Assembly (NCBI RefSeq): GCF_002979755.1
Contig: NZ_PCPP01000003.1
Location: 248,001 to 312,000 of the forward strand
Source of the DNA: Chryseobacterium culicis
GTDB taxonomy: Bacteria; Bacteroidota; Bacteroidia; Flavobacteriales; Weeksellaceae
Direction: 5' to 3'
DNA: 64,000 bases
The position numbers were made by a program, and so were the translations under genes. Shown here piece by piece: positions 16,470 through 25,033 of this stretch; the stretch's first letter is position 1; every line of letters starts with the position of its first letter. The notes below the pieces were generated by a model, which did not search any database, had not been told where the DNA came from, and saw nothing but the letters and a program-made list of their open reading frames with translations.

Positions 16470-16553
16470 TTAAATTAAAGTTTATATAAATTATATAAAA
16501 TATTAAAAATCAGATGTTAAAAATAAAACCAATTAAAGTATTACTTTACATAA

Positions 16554-17519
16554 TTAATCCTTACCTAATTTTACTTTTAAATTCTTAATCATGTCCTTTG
16601 TCATTTCAGAAATTCCGAAATCATACGTCAGACCCCAGTCTTTTTTAGCGACTGAATCATCAATAGAAGCTGGCCAAGAATCTGCAATTGCCTGTCTGAA
16701 ATCCGGGTTATAATCAATTGCAAAATCCGGAATTTCTTTCTTGATTTCTTCTGCCAGTTCTTTTGGAGTAAATGACATTCCACCCAAATTATAAGAAGAA
16801 CGAACTGTTAAACTTTCTTTTGGAGCGTCCATTAATTTCAGAGTAGCATTGATGGCATCATCCATATACAACATTGGCATTCCGGTATTCTCAGAAATGA
16901 AACTTGTATATTTTCCTTCTTCAATAGCTTTGTAGAAAATCTCAACGGCATAATCGGTAGTTCCACCTCCCGCTGGAGTTTTCCAGGAGATCAATCCAGG
17001 ATATCTGATACTTCTTACATCTACCCCATATTTATCGAAATAGTATTCGCACCACTTCTCCCCTGCCATTTTAGAGATTCCGTAAACCGTTGTAGGGTTC
17101 AACACGACATCCTGTCCTACCTCATGCTTTGGAATTCCCTTTCCAAATACAGCGATAGAACTTGGCCAGAAGATCTTTTTAAGAAGCCCTTCTTTCGCCA
17201 TTTCACAAAAATGAAGTAAGGGTTCAAGATTCAGTTTCCACGCAAAAATAGGCTGCTTTTCAGAAGTTCCGGATAAAAGTGAAGCCAGGTGATACACTGT
17301 AGTGATTTCATAATCATGAATTACCTGTCTTACCAATTGTGTATTGGTAACATCCATTCTTTCATAGTGTCCGGCAGAAGTAATTCCTTCCTGCCATCTG
17401 TCCAATCCTGAAGCAACAACGTTTTCCGCTCCGTGGATTTCAACAAGTCTGTTCGTAAGTTCGGTACCAATTTGTCCCAAGGCACCTGTAATCAGTATTC
17501 TTTCCGTATAGGATTCCAT
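16554..17519 (-). CDS. L-threonine 3-dehydrogenase, SDR type
   Basis: 321 residues of the extended short-chain dehydrogenase family. ITGALGQIGTEL (about 10-21) is the NAD-binding Rossmann motif and VYGISK carries the catalytic Tyr and Lys. YPGLISWKTPAGGGTTDY followed by AVEIFYKAI is the hallmark of the GalE-like L-threonine dehydrogenases, which oxidise threonine to 2-amino-3-ketobutyrate. It is a single gene; a minus-strand TACTTTTG (17543-17550) 23 bp upstream is a likely -7 element. A UDP-sugar epimerase is the less likely alternative. Confidence 0.9.
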   Translation of the reverse strand: MESYTERILITGALGQIGTELTNRLVEIHGAENVVASGLDRWQEGITSAGHYERMDVTNTQLVRQVIHDYEITTVYHLASLLSGTSEKQPIFAWKLNLEPLLHFCEMAKEGLLKKIFWPSSIAVFGKGIPKHEVGQDVVLNPTTVYGISKMAGEKWCEYYFDKYGVDVRSIRYPGLISWKTPAGGGTTDYAVEIFYKAIEEGKYTSFISENTGMPMLYMDDAINATLKLMDAPKESLTVRSSYNLGGMSFTPKELAEEIKKEIPDFAIDYNPDFRQAIADSWPASIDDSVAKKDWGLTYDFGISEMTKDMIKNLKVKLGKD

Positions 17520-17720
17520 TTTCAGATTTTTTTAGAATTGTACAAAAGTAAAAAAAACATGTCAACCATAATAAAAAAGGTGTATTTAAAAACATTGTCC
17601 TGATAAAGTACATATATCTCGCATTAGATCATCTCAATGAAAGAAAAAATCAAATGCAATGATCATCAGGCTGTGATTAACTGAAAATTCAATAATTTTG
17701 TTTCCAAGAAAAACAATCAT

Positions 17721-19409
17721 ATGAAGAAGATTTTAATTGCTTCGATGCTGTTGGCTGCTCATTTCAGCTGGGCTCAATTTACAGATATCAATATTATCAA
17801 AGAAGTACAGGTAAAACATAAAGGTGTTGTAGTGTCTGCACACCCATTAGCCAGTGAAGCGGGAGCTAAAATCTTAAGGATGGGCGGAAATGCTTACGAT
17901 GCTGTAACAGCTACACAATATGCTCTTGCTGTAGTGTATCCTCAGGCAGGAAACATCGGTGGTGGTGGCTTCCTGGTGGGTGTAAAAAGTAATGGGGAAA
18001 AATTCACATTGGATTACAGAGAAACAGCTCCGAAAAAGGCTTCCAGAGATATGTACATCGATAAAAAAGGAAAAGCAGATACTGACCTTTCCCAAAACGG
18101 AAGACTGGCGGTAGGTATTCCCGGAAGTGTGGCAGGATTCTTTGCTACTCTGAAATACTGTAAACTTCCTATGGAAAAAATTATCCAACCGGCAATTGAT
18201 CTGGCGGAAAAAGGTTTTGCCATTACGGATAAGGAAGCAGAAATGTTGAATAACCAAAGAGAAAAATTCCAGAAACATAATAAATCTTCCATCATTTTTG
18301 TAAAAGATGCTCCATGGAAAGCTGGAGATCTTTTGGTTCAAAAAGACTTAGCTGAAACATTGAAACTGATCCAGAAATTGGGAGCTAAAGGTTTTTATGA
18401 AGGAAAAACTGCTGATCTTTTGATTGCCGAAATGAAAAGAGGAAATGGAATTATCACACTGGAGGATCTTAAAAATTACAAGGTTGCTGAAAGAAAAGCC
18501 CTGGAATTTGATTATAAAGGAAACAATGTAGTTACGATGCCTTTACCTTCGAGTGGTGGGGTTCTTCTTGCCCAGATGCTAAGAATGGCAAGTTTTGAAA
18601 ATCTTGAAAAATACCAGCAAAATTCTACAAAAGCAGTCCAGATTATGACTGAGGCAGAACGCCGGGCTTATGCAGACAGAGCAGAATATATGGGAGATCC
18701 TGATTTTATTCAGGATAAAACGTCTTATCTGATCTCTGACGAATACCTGAAAGGCAGATGGAAAAGCTTTAGTTTTGATAAAGCAACTCCAAGTGCAGAA
18801 GTGGGTAAAATCATAGAACAGCCTAAAGAATCTATGCAGACTACTCATATTTCCGTATTAGACAAAGAGGGAAATGCGGCTTCTGTAACCACAACTCTTA
18901 ATGGGTATTATGGAAGTAAAGTACTGGTTTCAGGGGCAGGATTCTTTTTAAATAACGAAATGGATGATTTCTCCATCAAACCAGGTGTACCGAATATGTT
19001 TGGAGCCGTAGGGGGTGAAGCCAATTCAATACAGCCCAACAAGAGAATGCTTTCTTCTATGACCCCAACGATTATTCTTAAAAACGGAAAACCTTATATG
19101 GTTGTGGGAACACCGGGAGGAACTACAATTCCAACTTCAGTGTATCAGTCCATTGTGAATGTAGTGGATTTTAAGCTGAATGCCAATATTTCAGTGAATG
19201 CTCCAAAGTTCCACCATCAGTGGCTGCCGGAAACCATCACCGTGGAAAATAATTTCCCTGAAAGTACCATTTCTGAACTGAAAAGTAAGAATTACATCAT
19301 TGAAAAGACAAAATACATTGGTAAAACAGAAATGATTGTTCTTGATGACAACGGAAATATTCACGCAGTGGCAGACGGTCGTGGCGATGATTCTGTAGCG
19401 GTAGAATAA
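17721..19409 (+). CDS. ggt: Gamma-glutamyltransferase
   Basis: 562 residues made as a proenzyme with a signal peptide (1-18, ending SWAQ), so periplasmic. It cleaves gamma-glutamyl bonds such as in glutathione. Self-cleavage should occur before Thr374 in the MQTTHISVLD segment, giving the small subunit with nucleophilic Thr374. The substrate-binding blocks GNIGGGGFLVG (78-88), LPSSGGVLLAQM and, in the small subunit, NNEMDDFS and VGTPGGTTIPTS are all present. TAATTTTG at 17693-17700 is a likely -7 element. A very strong terminator follows. Confidence 0.97.
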   Translation: MKKILIASMLLAAHFSWAQFTDINIIKEVQVKHKGVVVSAHPLASEAGAKILRMGGNAYDAVTATQYALAVVYPQAGNIGGGGFLVGVKSNGEKFTLDYRETAPKKASRDMYIDKKGKADTDLSQNGRLAVGIPGSVAGFFATLKYCKLPMEKIIQPAIDLAEKGFAITDKEAEMLNNQREKFQKHNKSSIIFVKDAPWKAGDLLVQKDLAETLKLIQKLGAKGFYEGKTADLLIAEMKRGNGIITLEDLKNYKVAERKALEFDYKGNNVVTMPLPSSGGVLLAQMLRMASFENLEKYQQNSTKAVQIMTEAERRAYADRAEYMGDPDFIQDKTSYLISDEYLKGRWKSFSFDKATPSAEVGKIIEQPKESMQTTHISVLDKEGNAASVTTTLNGYYGSKVLVSGAGFFLNNEMDDFSIKPGVPNMFGAVGGEANSIQPNKRMLSSMTPTIILKNGKPYMVVGTPGGTTIPTSVYQSIVNVVDFKLNANISVNAPKFHHQWLPETITVENNFPESTISELKSKNYIIEKTKYIGKTEMIVLDDNGNIHAVADGRGDDSVAVE

Positions 19410-19443
19410 TTATCATTTTACCATCCGTTAAAACTAAATAGGG

Positions 19444-19500
19444 CTCCGGCTTCATTTCTAAAAGGATAATTGTCTTTTAGAAATGAAGCCGGAGTTTTTT
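19444..19500 (+). terminator. Terminator of ggt
   Basis: A 21-bp perfect stem (19444-19464 with 19474-19494; CTCCGGCTTCATTTC arm), 9-nt loop and six T. Confidence 0.95.
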
Positions 19501-19600
19501 GCCTATAAAGCCTGCTCAGAAGATTCTTTCAATGACTTTTGTCATGTTTTTAGATAAATTTTCTTAATTTTCGCCCTTAAAAAAACAAAACGACTGTTCT

Positions 19601-20881
19601 TTGAAAGCAAAAAAAATACACAATCAGCTTTATTTCCAGGTGATTATAGCCATTGTTGCGGGTATTCTTCTGGGAAAATTTTATCCTGAACTGGGAGAAA
19701 AGATGAAACCTCTAGGAGATGGATTCATCAAATTGGTAAAAATGATTATCGCTCCGGTAATTTTCATTACCCTTACTTTAGGAATTGCCCACATGACCGA
19801 TTTGAAAAAAGTGGGAAGAATTGCTATCAAAGCAATGATCTATTTTTTCACATTTTCAACCCTTGCTCTTATCATCGGATTATTGGTAGGAAATATCTTA
19901 CAACCTGGTCATGGTTTGAATATTGATCCATCTACCCTCTCAGGTGATGTTTCGCAATACCAAACAAAAGCTCATGAGTCAACGCTCACAGGGTTTATTA
20001 TGAATATTATTCCGGAGACTTTATTCAGTCCATTGGTGGGTGAAAATATTCTCCAGGTTCTTTTGGGTGCTATTTTAATGGGAGTCGCTTTGGTTTTAAC
20101 AAAAGAAAAAAGCCAGAAAGTAACCGATTTTCTACAAGATTTATCGACTCCAGTATTTAAAATTGTCCACATGCTTATGAAACTTGCCCCCATAGGTGCT
20201 TTCGGAGCAATGGCTTTCACGATTGGAAAATACGGACTTCATTCTGTACTCAACCTTATATTTCTGGTGGGTACATTCTATATTACCTCTATTCTTTTTG
20301 TTGTTCTGGTATTAGGAGCAGTAGCATGGTATAACGGATTTAATATTTTCAAACTCCTTTTCTACCTTAAAGAGGAACTTCTTCTCGTTTTGGGAACAAG
20401 TTCATCAGAATCTGCCTTACCGGGTATTATGGAAAAACTTGAAAAAGCAGGCTGCTCACGAGCTATTGTAGGTCTTGTGGTTCCTACCGGATATTCTTTC
20501 AATCTTGATGGAACGAATATTTATATGACACTTGCCTCTCTCTTTATTGCCCAGGCATTAAATATTCATCTTCCTATTGAAAAACAGCTGATGCTTCTTT
20601 TGGTAGCTATGTTAAGTTCAAAAGGTGCAGCAGGAGTTACAGGTGCAGGATTTGTTACTCTGGCAGCAACTCTGGCAGTCGTTCCTGAAATTCCGATTGC
20701 AGGAATGACTTTAATTCTTGGAATCGACAAATTCATGAGTGAATGCAGGGCTTTAACAAACGTTATCGGAAATTCTGTAGCCACTGTAGTGGTTGCCAAC
20801 TGGGAAAAACAGCTCGACAAAAAACAGCTTCAGTACTGCCTGGATCATCCGGCTGAAATTGAGAAAAAGCTGGAGATGTAA
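19601..20881 (+). CDS. dctA: C4-dicarboxylate:cation symporter (DctA type)
   Basis: 426 residues, matching DctA. The start is a TTG (19601); the first internal ATG (residue 35) would cut away the first membrane helix, so the TTG is the best choice. Substrate- and cation-binding blocks are clear: [12 protein letters not shown] (serine-rich hairpin), [19 protein letters not shown] and [14 protein letters not shown], then [16 protein letters not shown]. These are closer to DctA than to GltP, predicting uptake of succinate, fumarate or malate. The gene is alone, closed by ggt's terminator upstream and by repeats downstream. Confidence 0.92.
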   Translation: MKAKKIHNQLYFQVIIAIVAGILLGKFYPELGEKMKPLGDGFIKLVKMIIAPVIFITLTLGIAHMTDLKKVGRIAIKAMIYFFTFSTLALIIGLLVGNILQPGHGLNIDPSTLSGDVSQYQTKAHESTLTGFIMNIIPETLFSPLVGENILQVLLGAILMGVALVLTKEKSQKVTDFLQDLSTPVFKIVHMLMKLAPIGAFGAMAFTIGKYGLHSVLNLIFLVGTFYITSILFVVLVLGAVAWYNGFNIFKLLFYLKEELLLVLGTSSSESALPGIMEKLEKAGCSRAIVGLVVPTGYSFNLDGTNIYMTLASLFIAQALNIHLPIEKQLMLLLVAMLSSKGAAGVTGAGFVTLAATLAVVPEIPIAGMTLILGIDKFMSECRALTNVIGNSVATVVVANWEKQLDKKQLQYCLDHPAEIEKKLEM

Positions 20882-20887
20882 GAAGGT

Positions 20888-21093
20888 AGCAGATGTTAGG
20901 TAATAGGGATTAGGTGGCAGGGATTAGAAATGATGTCAATAGTAAATTTTGCTTCGCAAGTGAATGGTGAATTTTGATACAGAGCCAAGATTCAAGAGCC
21001 AAGAGCCAAGATAATGACAACCTAATAAAATCAGCAACAAAAACAACCAACAACCTGTACCCTACACCAAAATATTCAAACTTGCAGGCTGTA
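20888..21093. repeat. Tandem duplication, copy 1 (contains a fragment of the lipid kinase 3' end)
   Basis: This 206-bp segment is nearly identical to 21098-21312. Both begin AGCAGATGTTAGGTAATAGG and end CTTGCAGGCTGTA. The last part of copy 1 repeats the lipid kinase stop region and final codons, detached from the gene. The two copies are separated by ATTA. Copy 1 has an additional gagccaag step, copy 2 an additional aacaactagc step. Confidence 0.92.
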
Positions 21094-21097
21094 ATTA

Positions 21098-21312
21098 AGC
21101 AGATGTTAGGTAATAGGGATTAGGTGGCAGGGATTAGAAATGATGTCAATAGTAAATTTTGCTTCGTAAGTGAATGGTGAATTTTGATACAGAACCAAGA
21201 TTCAAGAGCCAAGATAATGACAACCTAATACAACCAGCAACAAAAACAACTAGCAACAAAAACAACCAGCAACCTGTACCCTACACCAAAATATTCAAAC
21301 TTGCAGGCTGTA
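21098..21312. repeat. Tandem duplication, copy 2 (overlaps the lipid kinase 3' end)
   Basis: Copy 2 of the duplication at 20888-21093. Its end overlaps the last ten or so codons of the lipid kinase gene (21281-21312). It contains the TTTTGCTTCGTAAGTGAATG segment that also occurs at 36809-36850, so the duplicated DNA itself carries a dispersed repeat. Confidence 0.92.
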
Positions 21313-22132
21313 CTTTAACATGGATTGGTGATTTGATTTTATTAAATTCACCATCCAGATGCCAGTTTTTGGTATTTACTTTAAATGTTATTTCAGATAC
21401 TGGAAGATAAGTCACATATTCATCATCTTTCAGTCTTTTGGTAAACATTCTGAAAGCAAACAGCGCAGAATAGGTCAGTGGAAATTTTTTCACCAAAACC
21501 ATATCCACCAAACCGTCACTTTTACTGGCTTTTGGTGCAATGTAAGCATTGTTCCCAAACTGACGGGTATTGGCAATGTTCATCATCAGATAACGGCCGT
21601 TATACTGTTGGTATTCTTCATCATCAAACTTTACTTTGATGGGCTTATAATTGAAGAATGTTTTCAGGGAAACTTTAATATAGTTTTTGAATCCACGGCT
21701 TGTTTTTTCAAACTCTTTCACCACTTTACCGTCAAATCCCGTTCCCGAAACATTGATGGAAAGCCTGTCGTTTACAGTAAAAGTATCAATCTTTCTGGAG
21801 TTTTTAACTTTTATTTTCTCTAACAGTTCATCAAGATTTTTACTGAATCGTGTTTCATTGGAAAACCCGTTTCCAGAACCGGCCGGAAAAATAGCCAGAA
21901 TTTTGTTTGTATTAATAAGGTTTTTGGCTACTGTAGAAATGGTACCATCTCCTCCTATCGCCACAAAAATATCTACCTGTTCGAAATGAGCCTGAATAAA
22001 TTCATCGGTCCCGACAATAGATTCTGAAACATAATACAAAGGATTATTCACCTTTGTTTTAAGTTCGTTCAAAAACGGCTGATAATTTTTTTTGGCCGAA
22101 AAAGGATTGATAATAAAAGCTACTTTGTCCAT
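21281..22132 (-). CDS. Diacylglycerol/lipid kinase family protein
   Basis: About 283 residues from Met at 22132. The frame extends 13 codons upstream to 22171, but that part coincides with the terminator of the preceding gene, so MDKVAFIINP is taken as the real start. The kinase signature IGGDGTISTVAK (GGDG, ATP-binding) and FPAGSGNGFSNET are the family nucleotide-binding blocks, and LDGEFNKIKSP near the end is the conserved C-terminal domain element. Homologues phosphorylate diacylglycerol or related lipids at the membrane. The last codons lie within a tandem duplication. Confidence 0.9.
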   Translation of the reverse strand: MDKVAFIINPFSAKKNYQPFLNELKTKVNNPLYYVSESIVGTDEFIQAHFEQVDIFVAIGGDGTISTVAKNLINTNKILAIFPAGSGNGFSNETRFSKNLDELLEKIKVKNSRKIDTFTVNDRLSINVSGTGFDGKVVKEFEKTSRGFKNYIKVSLKTFFNYKPIKVKFDDEEYQQYNGRYLMMNIANTRQFGNNAYIAPKASKSDGLVDMVLVKKFPLTYSALFAFRMFTKRLKDDEYVTYLPVSEITFKVNTKNWHLDGEFNKIKSPIHVKVQPASLNILV

Positions 22133-22143
22133 CACCACAAAAT

Positions 22144-22173
22144 TAAAAAATGCTTCCAGAACTGGAAGCATTA
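22144..22173 (-). terminator. Terminator of the DUF3298 lipoprotein gene
   Basis: AATGCTTCCAG/CTGGAAGCATT with a two-base loop and a T-run on the minus strand. Confidence 0.85.
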
Positions 22174-22175
22174 AT

Positions 22176-23000
22176 TTACTTAATTTTCATTCTTTCTTTA
22201 AATTCTGCATTTAAAGTGCCCTTCAGGTCTTCCCATGAAACAGGAATTGTAATGTCTCCGGCGGCAAAAGCAGCAATTTCATAGGGACTATAGTGAAAAT
22301 ACAGGTTTTTATCATCAAAATAAAAATTATCAGAGGCCGGAATTTTATCCACTAAAAGCATTTCTGAGTTTTTCACTTCTCCATCTCCATCCATTGTTCC
22401 GCTGTTAATTTTATCAATATTTTTCATCAGAATGGCTTCAATCTTATTTTTAGGTAATGAAGTAATATCTTTCAATTCTAATTTTTTGCTGTTTTTAAGA
22501 TCAAAAACCCTTTCGGAAAATCCGTAGTTATCATGCGCTCCTCCTTCATATCCGCTTCCTACATATTGGATATGCATATAGCCGTTTGTATTAGAAATAA
22601 GATTCATATGGGAACTTGAATACCAGTTTTGAGCATAAGTAACGTCTGAAGCCCAGTCTTTATTATCTTTTTTAACAGAGTTGAAATAACTATTCTTTTC
22701 ACTATCCAGATAAGCCTGAAGACCGGTTTTGGAGAAATCTTTAATTTTTTCATTCTGGAAATAGATGCTGTCCACTAGCTTTTTATCTTTTAAAGTAGGA
22801 AAAACCAACAGCTTTGAAGTGTAGCTCACTTTTAAAGAGTCAGTAATTTTTGTAGAGTCACTGACTTTTACAGAGTCTACTACAAATTCTTCACTTGCTT
22901 TGTTTTCTATATTCTCTGCTTTTGCCGCCGTTTCATTTTTTTTACAGGCGGTAACTGCCAAGAAAGAAGATAATGCTATAACAGCAATCGTATTTTTCAT
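22176..23000 (-). CDS. Lipoprotein with DUF3298 (RsiV-like) domain
   Basis: About 274 residues from MKNTIAVIAL. A further upstream ATG at 23027 would place nine residues before the signal sequence and is unlikely. A lipobox ends at LAVTAC, so the protein should be lipid-anchored outside the inner membrane. A charged Lys/Ser/Thr linker follows, and the C-terminal half has the DUF3298 features YVGSGYEGGAHDNYGFSE and YEIAAFAAGDITIPVSW. This domain occurs in B. subtilis RsiV, a lysozyme receptor, and in many proteins of unknown role. Confidence 0.85.
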   Translation of the reverse strand: MKNTIAVIALSSFLAVTACKKNETAAKAENIENKASEEFVVDSVKVSDSTKITDSLKVSYTSKLLVFPTLKDKKLVDSIYFQNEKIKDFSKTGLQAYLDSEKNSYFNSVKKDNKDWASDVTYAQNWYSSSHMNLISNTNGYMHIQYVGSGYEGGAHDNYGFSERVFDLKNSKKLELKDITSLPKNKIEAILMKNIDKINSGTMDGDGEVKNSEMLLVDKIPASDNFYFDDKNLYFHYSPYEIAAFAAGDITIPVSWEDLKGTLNAEFKERMKIK

Positions 23001-23024
23001 AATTTTATTTTTGGGGTATAAATA

Positions 23025-23055
23025 CAAAAACCATTCAAAAGATGAATGGTTTTTG
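23025..23055 (-). terminator. Terminator of the DUF3857 cluster
   Basis: CAAAAACCATTC/GAATGGTTTTTG stem with a 7-nt loop just beyond the end of the last DUF3857 gene. Confidence 0.85.
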
Positions 23056-23092
23056 AAAAAATTTTATTTTTTTGTTTAACTCCTGTCAAATA

Positions 23093-25033
23093 TTACTTTT
23101 TAACAAGGCTGATCACCTGATTTTCAAATTTTGAAGCAACTCCCCAGATTTGTTTAAATGCAGGATAATATTCTTTCGGATAATCTGAACTGCTAATTTT
23201 TGAGGTAGTGGTAACCTCCAGTTTATTTCCTATTTGTTTTACAGAATAGTTGTATTCTATTTCTTTATCTTCTGTAACAATTTTTTTCTCTTTAGGCATT
23301 TCCTCAATCACATATCCTTCAGGGATTTCAAGAATCACCTTTTTTATTTTGGTAGTTGGTGACCCAAAATCGATAGGGAATTTTCTGGCTTCCGTCTGAT
23401 CAAATTCATTGGAATTCTTATTTAAAAACAACATCGGATTAATGATCATTTTCTTTCCTACCTTGTCAATAAGATTCGTTGAAGAAAACTTCATGCTGCT
23501 TTCAAACTCACCATTCTCCAATACTTTTGAATCAATATCCGTGAAATCCATTGAGAAATTCTCTTTATACTGCTTTTTATATTTTTCAGGGTTTTCATCA
23601 TAATCATCCTTTACATACATTGCAAACACACCAGTATCTCTGTCAGAATAAGCACCAGAAACGCTTCCATCTTCATTAATTTTCGCATTTACAGTAAGGT
23701 AAGTATTTCCCGGTTTAGTATTTACCATCTGAAGTTGAACAGCTTTCTCCTTACCAAGTAAAATACCAAATTGGTTCCAATCTCTTAAAGGAAGTTCATT
23801 CATGGAAGATTGTTTTGAAGTAGCATCAAAGGTTTGGATACCTCCTGCAGTTTCTACAGCTGCTAAAACAAAATTGGTGTTGGTAACGTTGGGAGATACA
23901 ATATTAATCAAACCGTTCTCTACCGTTGAAATAAGTAATGGATCCGCTTTAATATTTGCTTCACGAAGAAGCATTATTAAGAACAGGTTAATTTCTGCGG
24001 CATTACCCGTTTTGCTTTCAATCAGTTTTTTGATACCGTCTTCCGTATAGATTCCTTTATCTTTATTCCATGTAAATGTTTTCTGAACATATCTGAATAT
24101 GGCATTTGCTTTTTCAAGATCAGTTTTCATATCAGCTATTCCTGCCGGCATATTTTCTTTCGCCAGTTTTGTTTTTTTAAGCTCACCTCCGAAATCATTA
24201 TTATCATAGAGTCTTTTCTTAATCTGTTCCCAGGAAGATGAGTATAATTTAAGTTCTCCAAAATTGGTGGAATGAAGCTCAGCACTGATTTTTGTACGAA
24301 AGTTTCTGCTATTTCTCACAAACTTCTCCGCTTTAAAACCTTTCAAATTTTCAAAGCCGAATCTGTATGTTCTATATTGGGCACCATATAATGTTCTGTC
24401 AGAAACTTCATTATATTTAGGAGTAAGACCTCCGGTATAGTTAATATTATAAGAAATACTCACTGGAGTATCCATAACATATTCTGTGTAAAGTGAAGGA
24501 GTATCCAGCTCAATAACGATTTCAGGAATCGTATAAAGAAATGCAAACGGTGTGATCACTTCATACTGATATTCTAATACCGATCCGTCTTTCACATTAG
24601 GAAAAGCAAATTTGTTAACCGTAGTATTTTTATTTTCCTTGCTTTTATATTTGGAGCTTTTTTCAACCTTTACCGGTACAGCCTTTCCACCTTCCAGATT
24701 ATAGGTAAATGCCTTGAATTTAGTTAATGATTCATGTTCATTAACTCCCGTATAAAGGGGAACTTCTACATTTAATAAGTCTTCCGCATTATCTTTTTTG
24801 TATATTTTTACTCTGTAAATATATTCTCTGTGTAGATCACCGGTAGATGCATCTACTCTGAAATGTATAGATCTGTACAAAACTTCAGCAGGTGCATTTT
24901 CATCCAGTAAAGATTTAACTTTTGATAAATCTGCTTCTGAAAATTTTGGAGCCTCTAAAAACTCATGTTTTTGTGCTTTAATAAATATAAGGTTTGTAGA
25001 ACAAACCAATAACAATACTATTTTTTTCATCAT
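23093..25033 (-). CDS. DUF3857/transglutaminase-like protein A, catalytic Cys lost
   Basis: 646 residues with a signal peptide (about 1-20, ending FIKAQ). The N-terminal half is a DUF3857 beta domain (about 30-260), followed by a transglutaminase-like region. Compared with gene B next door, GDCK is replaced by GNAA (343-346; Cys to Ala345), the catalytic His by Asn in TNFVLAAV, and only the Asp in FDATS remains. It therefore looks like an exported pseudo-transglutaminase. It starts one base from the end of gene B (coupled). Its close paralogue A' is at 26962-28884. Confidence 0.8.
   Translation of the reverse strand: MMKKIVLLLVCSTNLIFIKAQKHEFLEAPKFSEADLSKVKSLLDENAPAEVLYRSIHFRVDASTGDLHREYIYRVKIYKKDNAEDLLNVEVPLYTGVNEHESLTKFKAFTYNLEGGKAVPVKVEKSSKYKSKENKNTTVNKFAFPNVKDGSVLEYQYEVITPFAFLYTIPEIVIELDTPSLYTEYVMDTPVSISYNINYTGGLTPKYNEVSDRTLYGAQYRTYRFGFENLKGFKAEKFVRNSRNFRTKISAELHSTNFGELKLYSSSWEQIKKRLYDNNDFGGELKKTKLAKENMPAGIADMKTDLEKANAIFRYVQKTFTWNKDKGIYTEDGIKKLIESKTGNAAEINLFLIMLLREANIKADPLLISTVENGLINIVSPNVTNTNFVLAAVETAGGIQTFDATSKQSSMNELPLRDWNQFGILLGKEKAVQLQMVNTKPGNTYLTVNAKINEDGSVSGAYSDRDTGVFAMYVKDDYDENPEKYKKQYKENFSMDFTDIDSKVLENGEFESSMKFSSTNLIDKVGKKMIINPMLFLNKNSNEFDQTEARKFPIDFGSPTTKIKKVILEIPEGYVIEEMPKEKKIVTEDKEIEYNYSVKQIGNKLEVTTTSKISSSDYPKEYYPAFKQIWGVASKFENQVISLVKK

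Noticed and set aside
17874-18341. Minus-strand 155-codon frame inside ggt
   Set aside because: Antisense to intact ggt, Cys/Phe/Ser-rich shadow.
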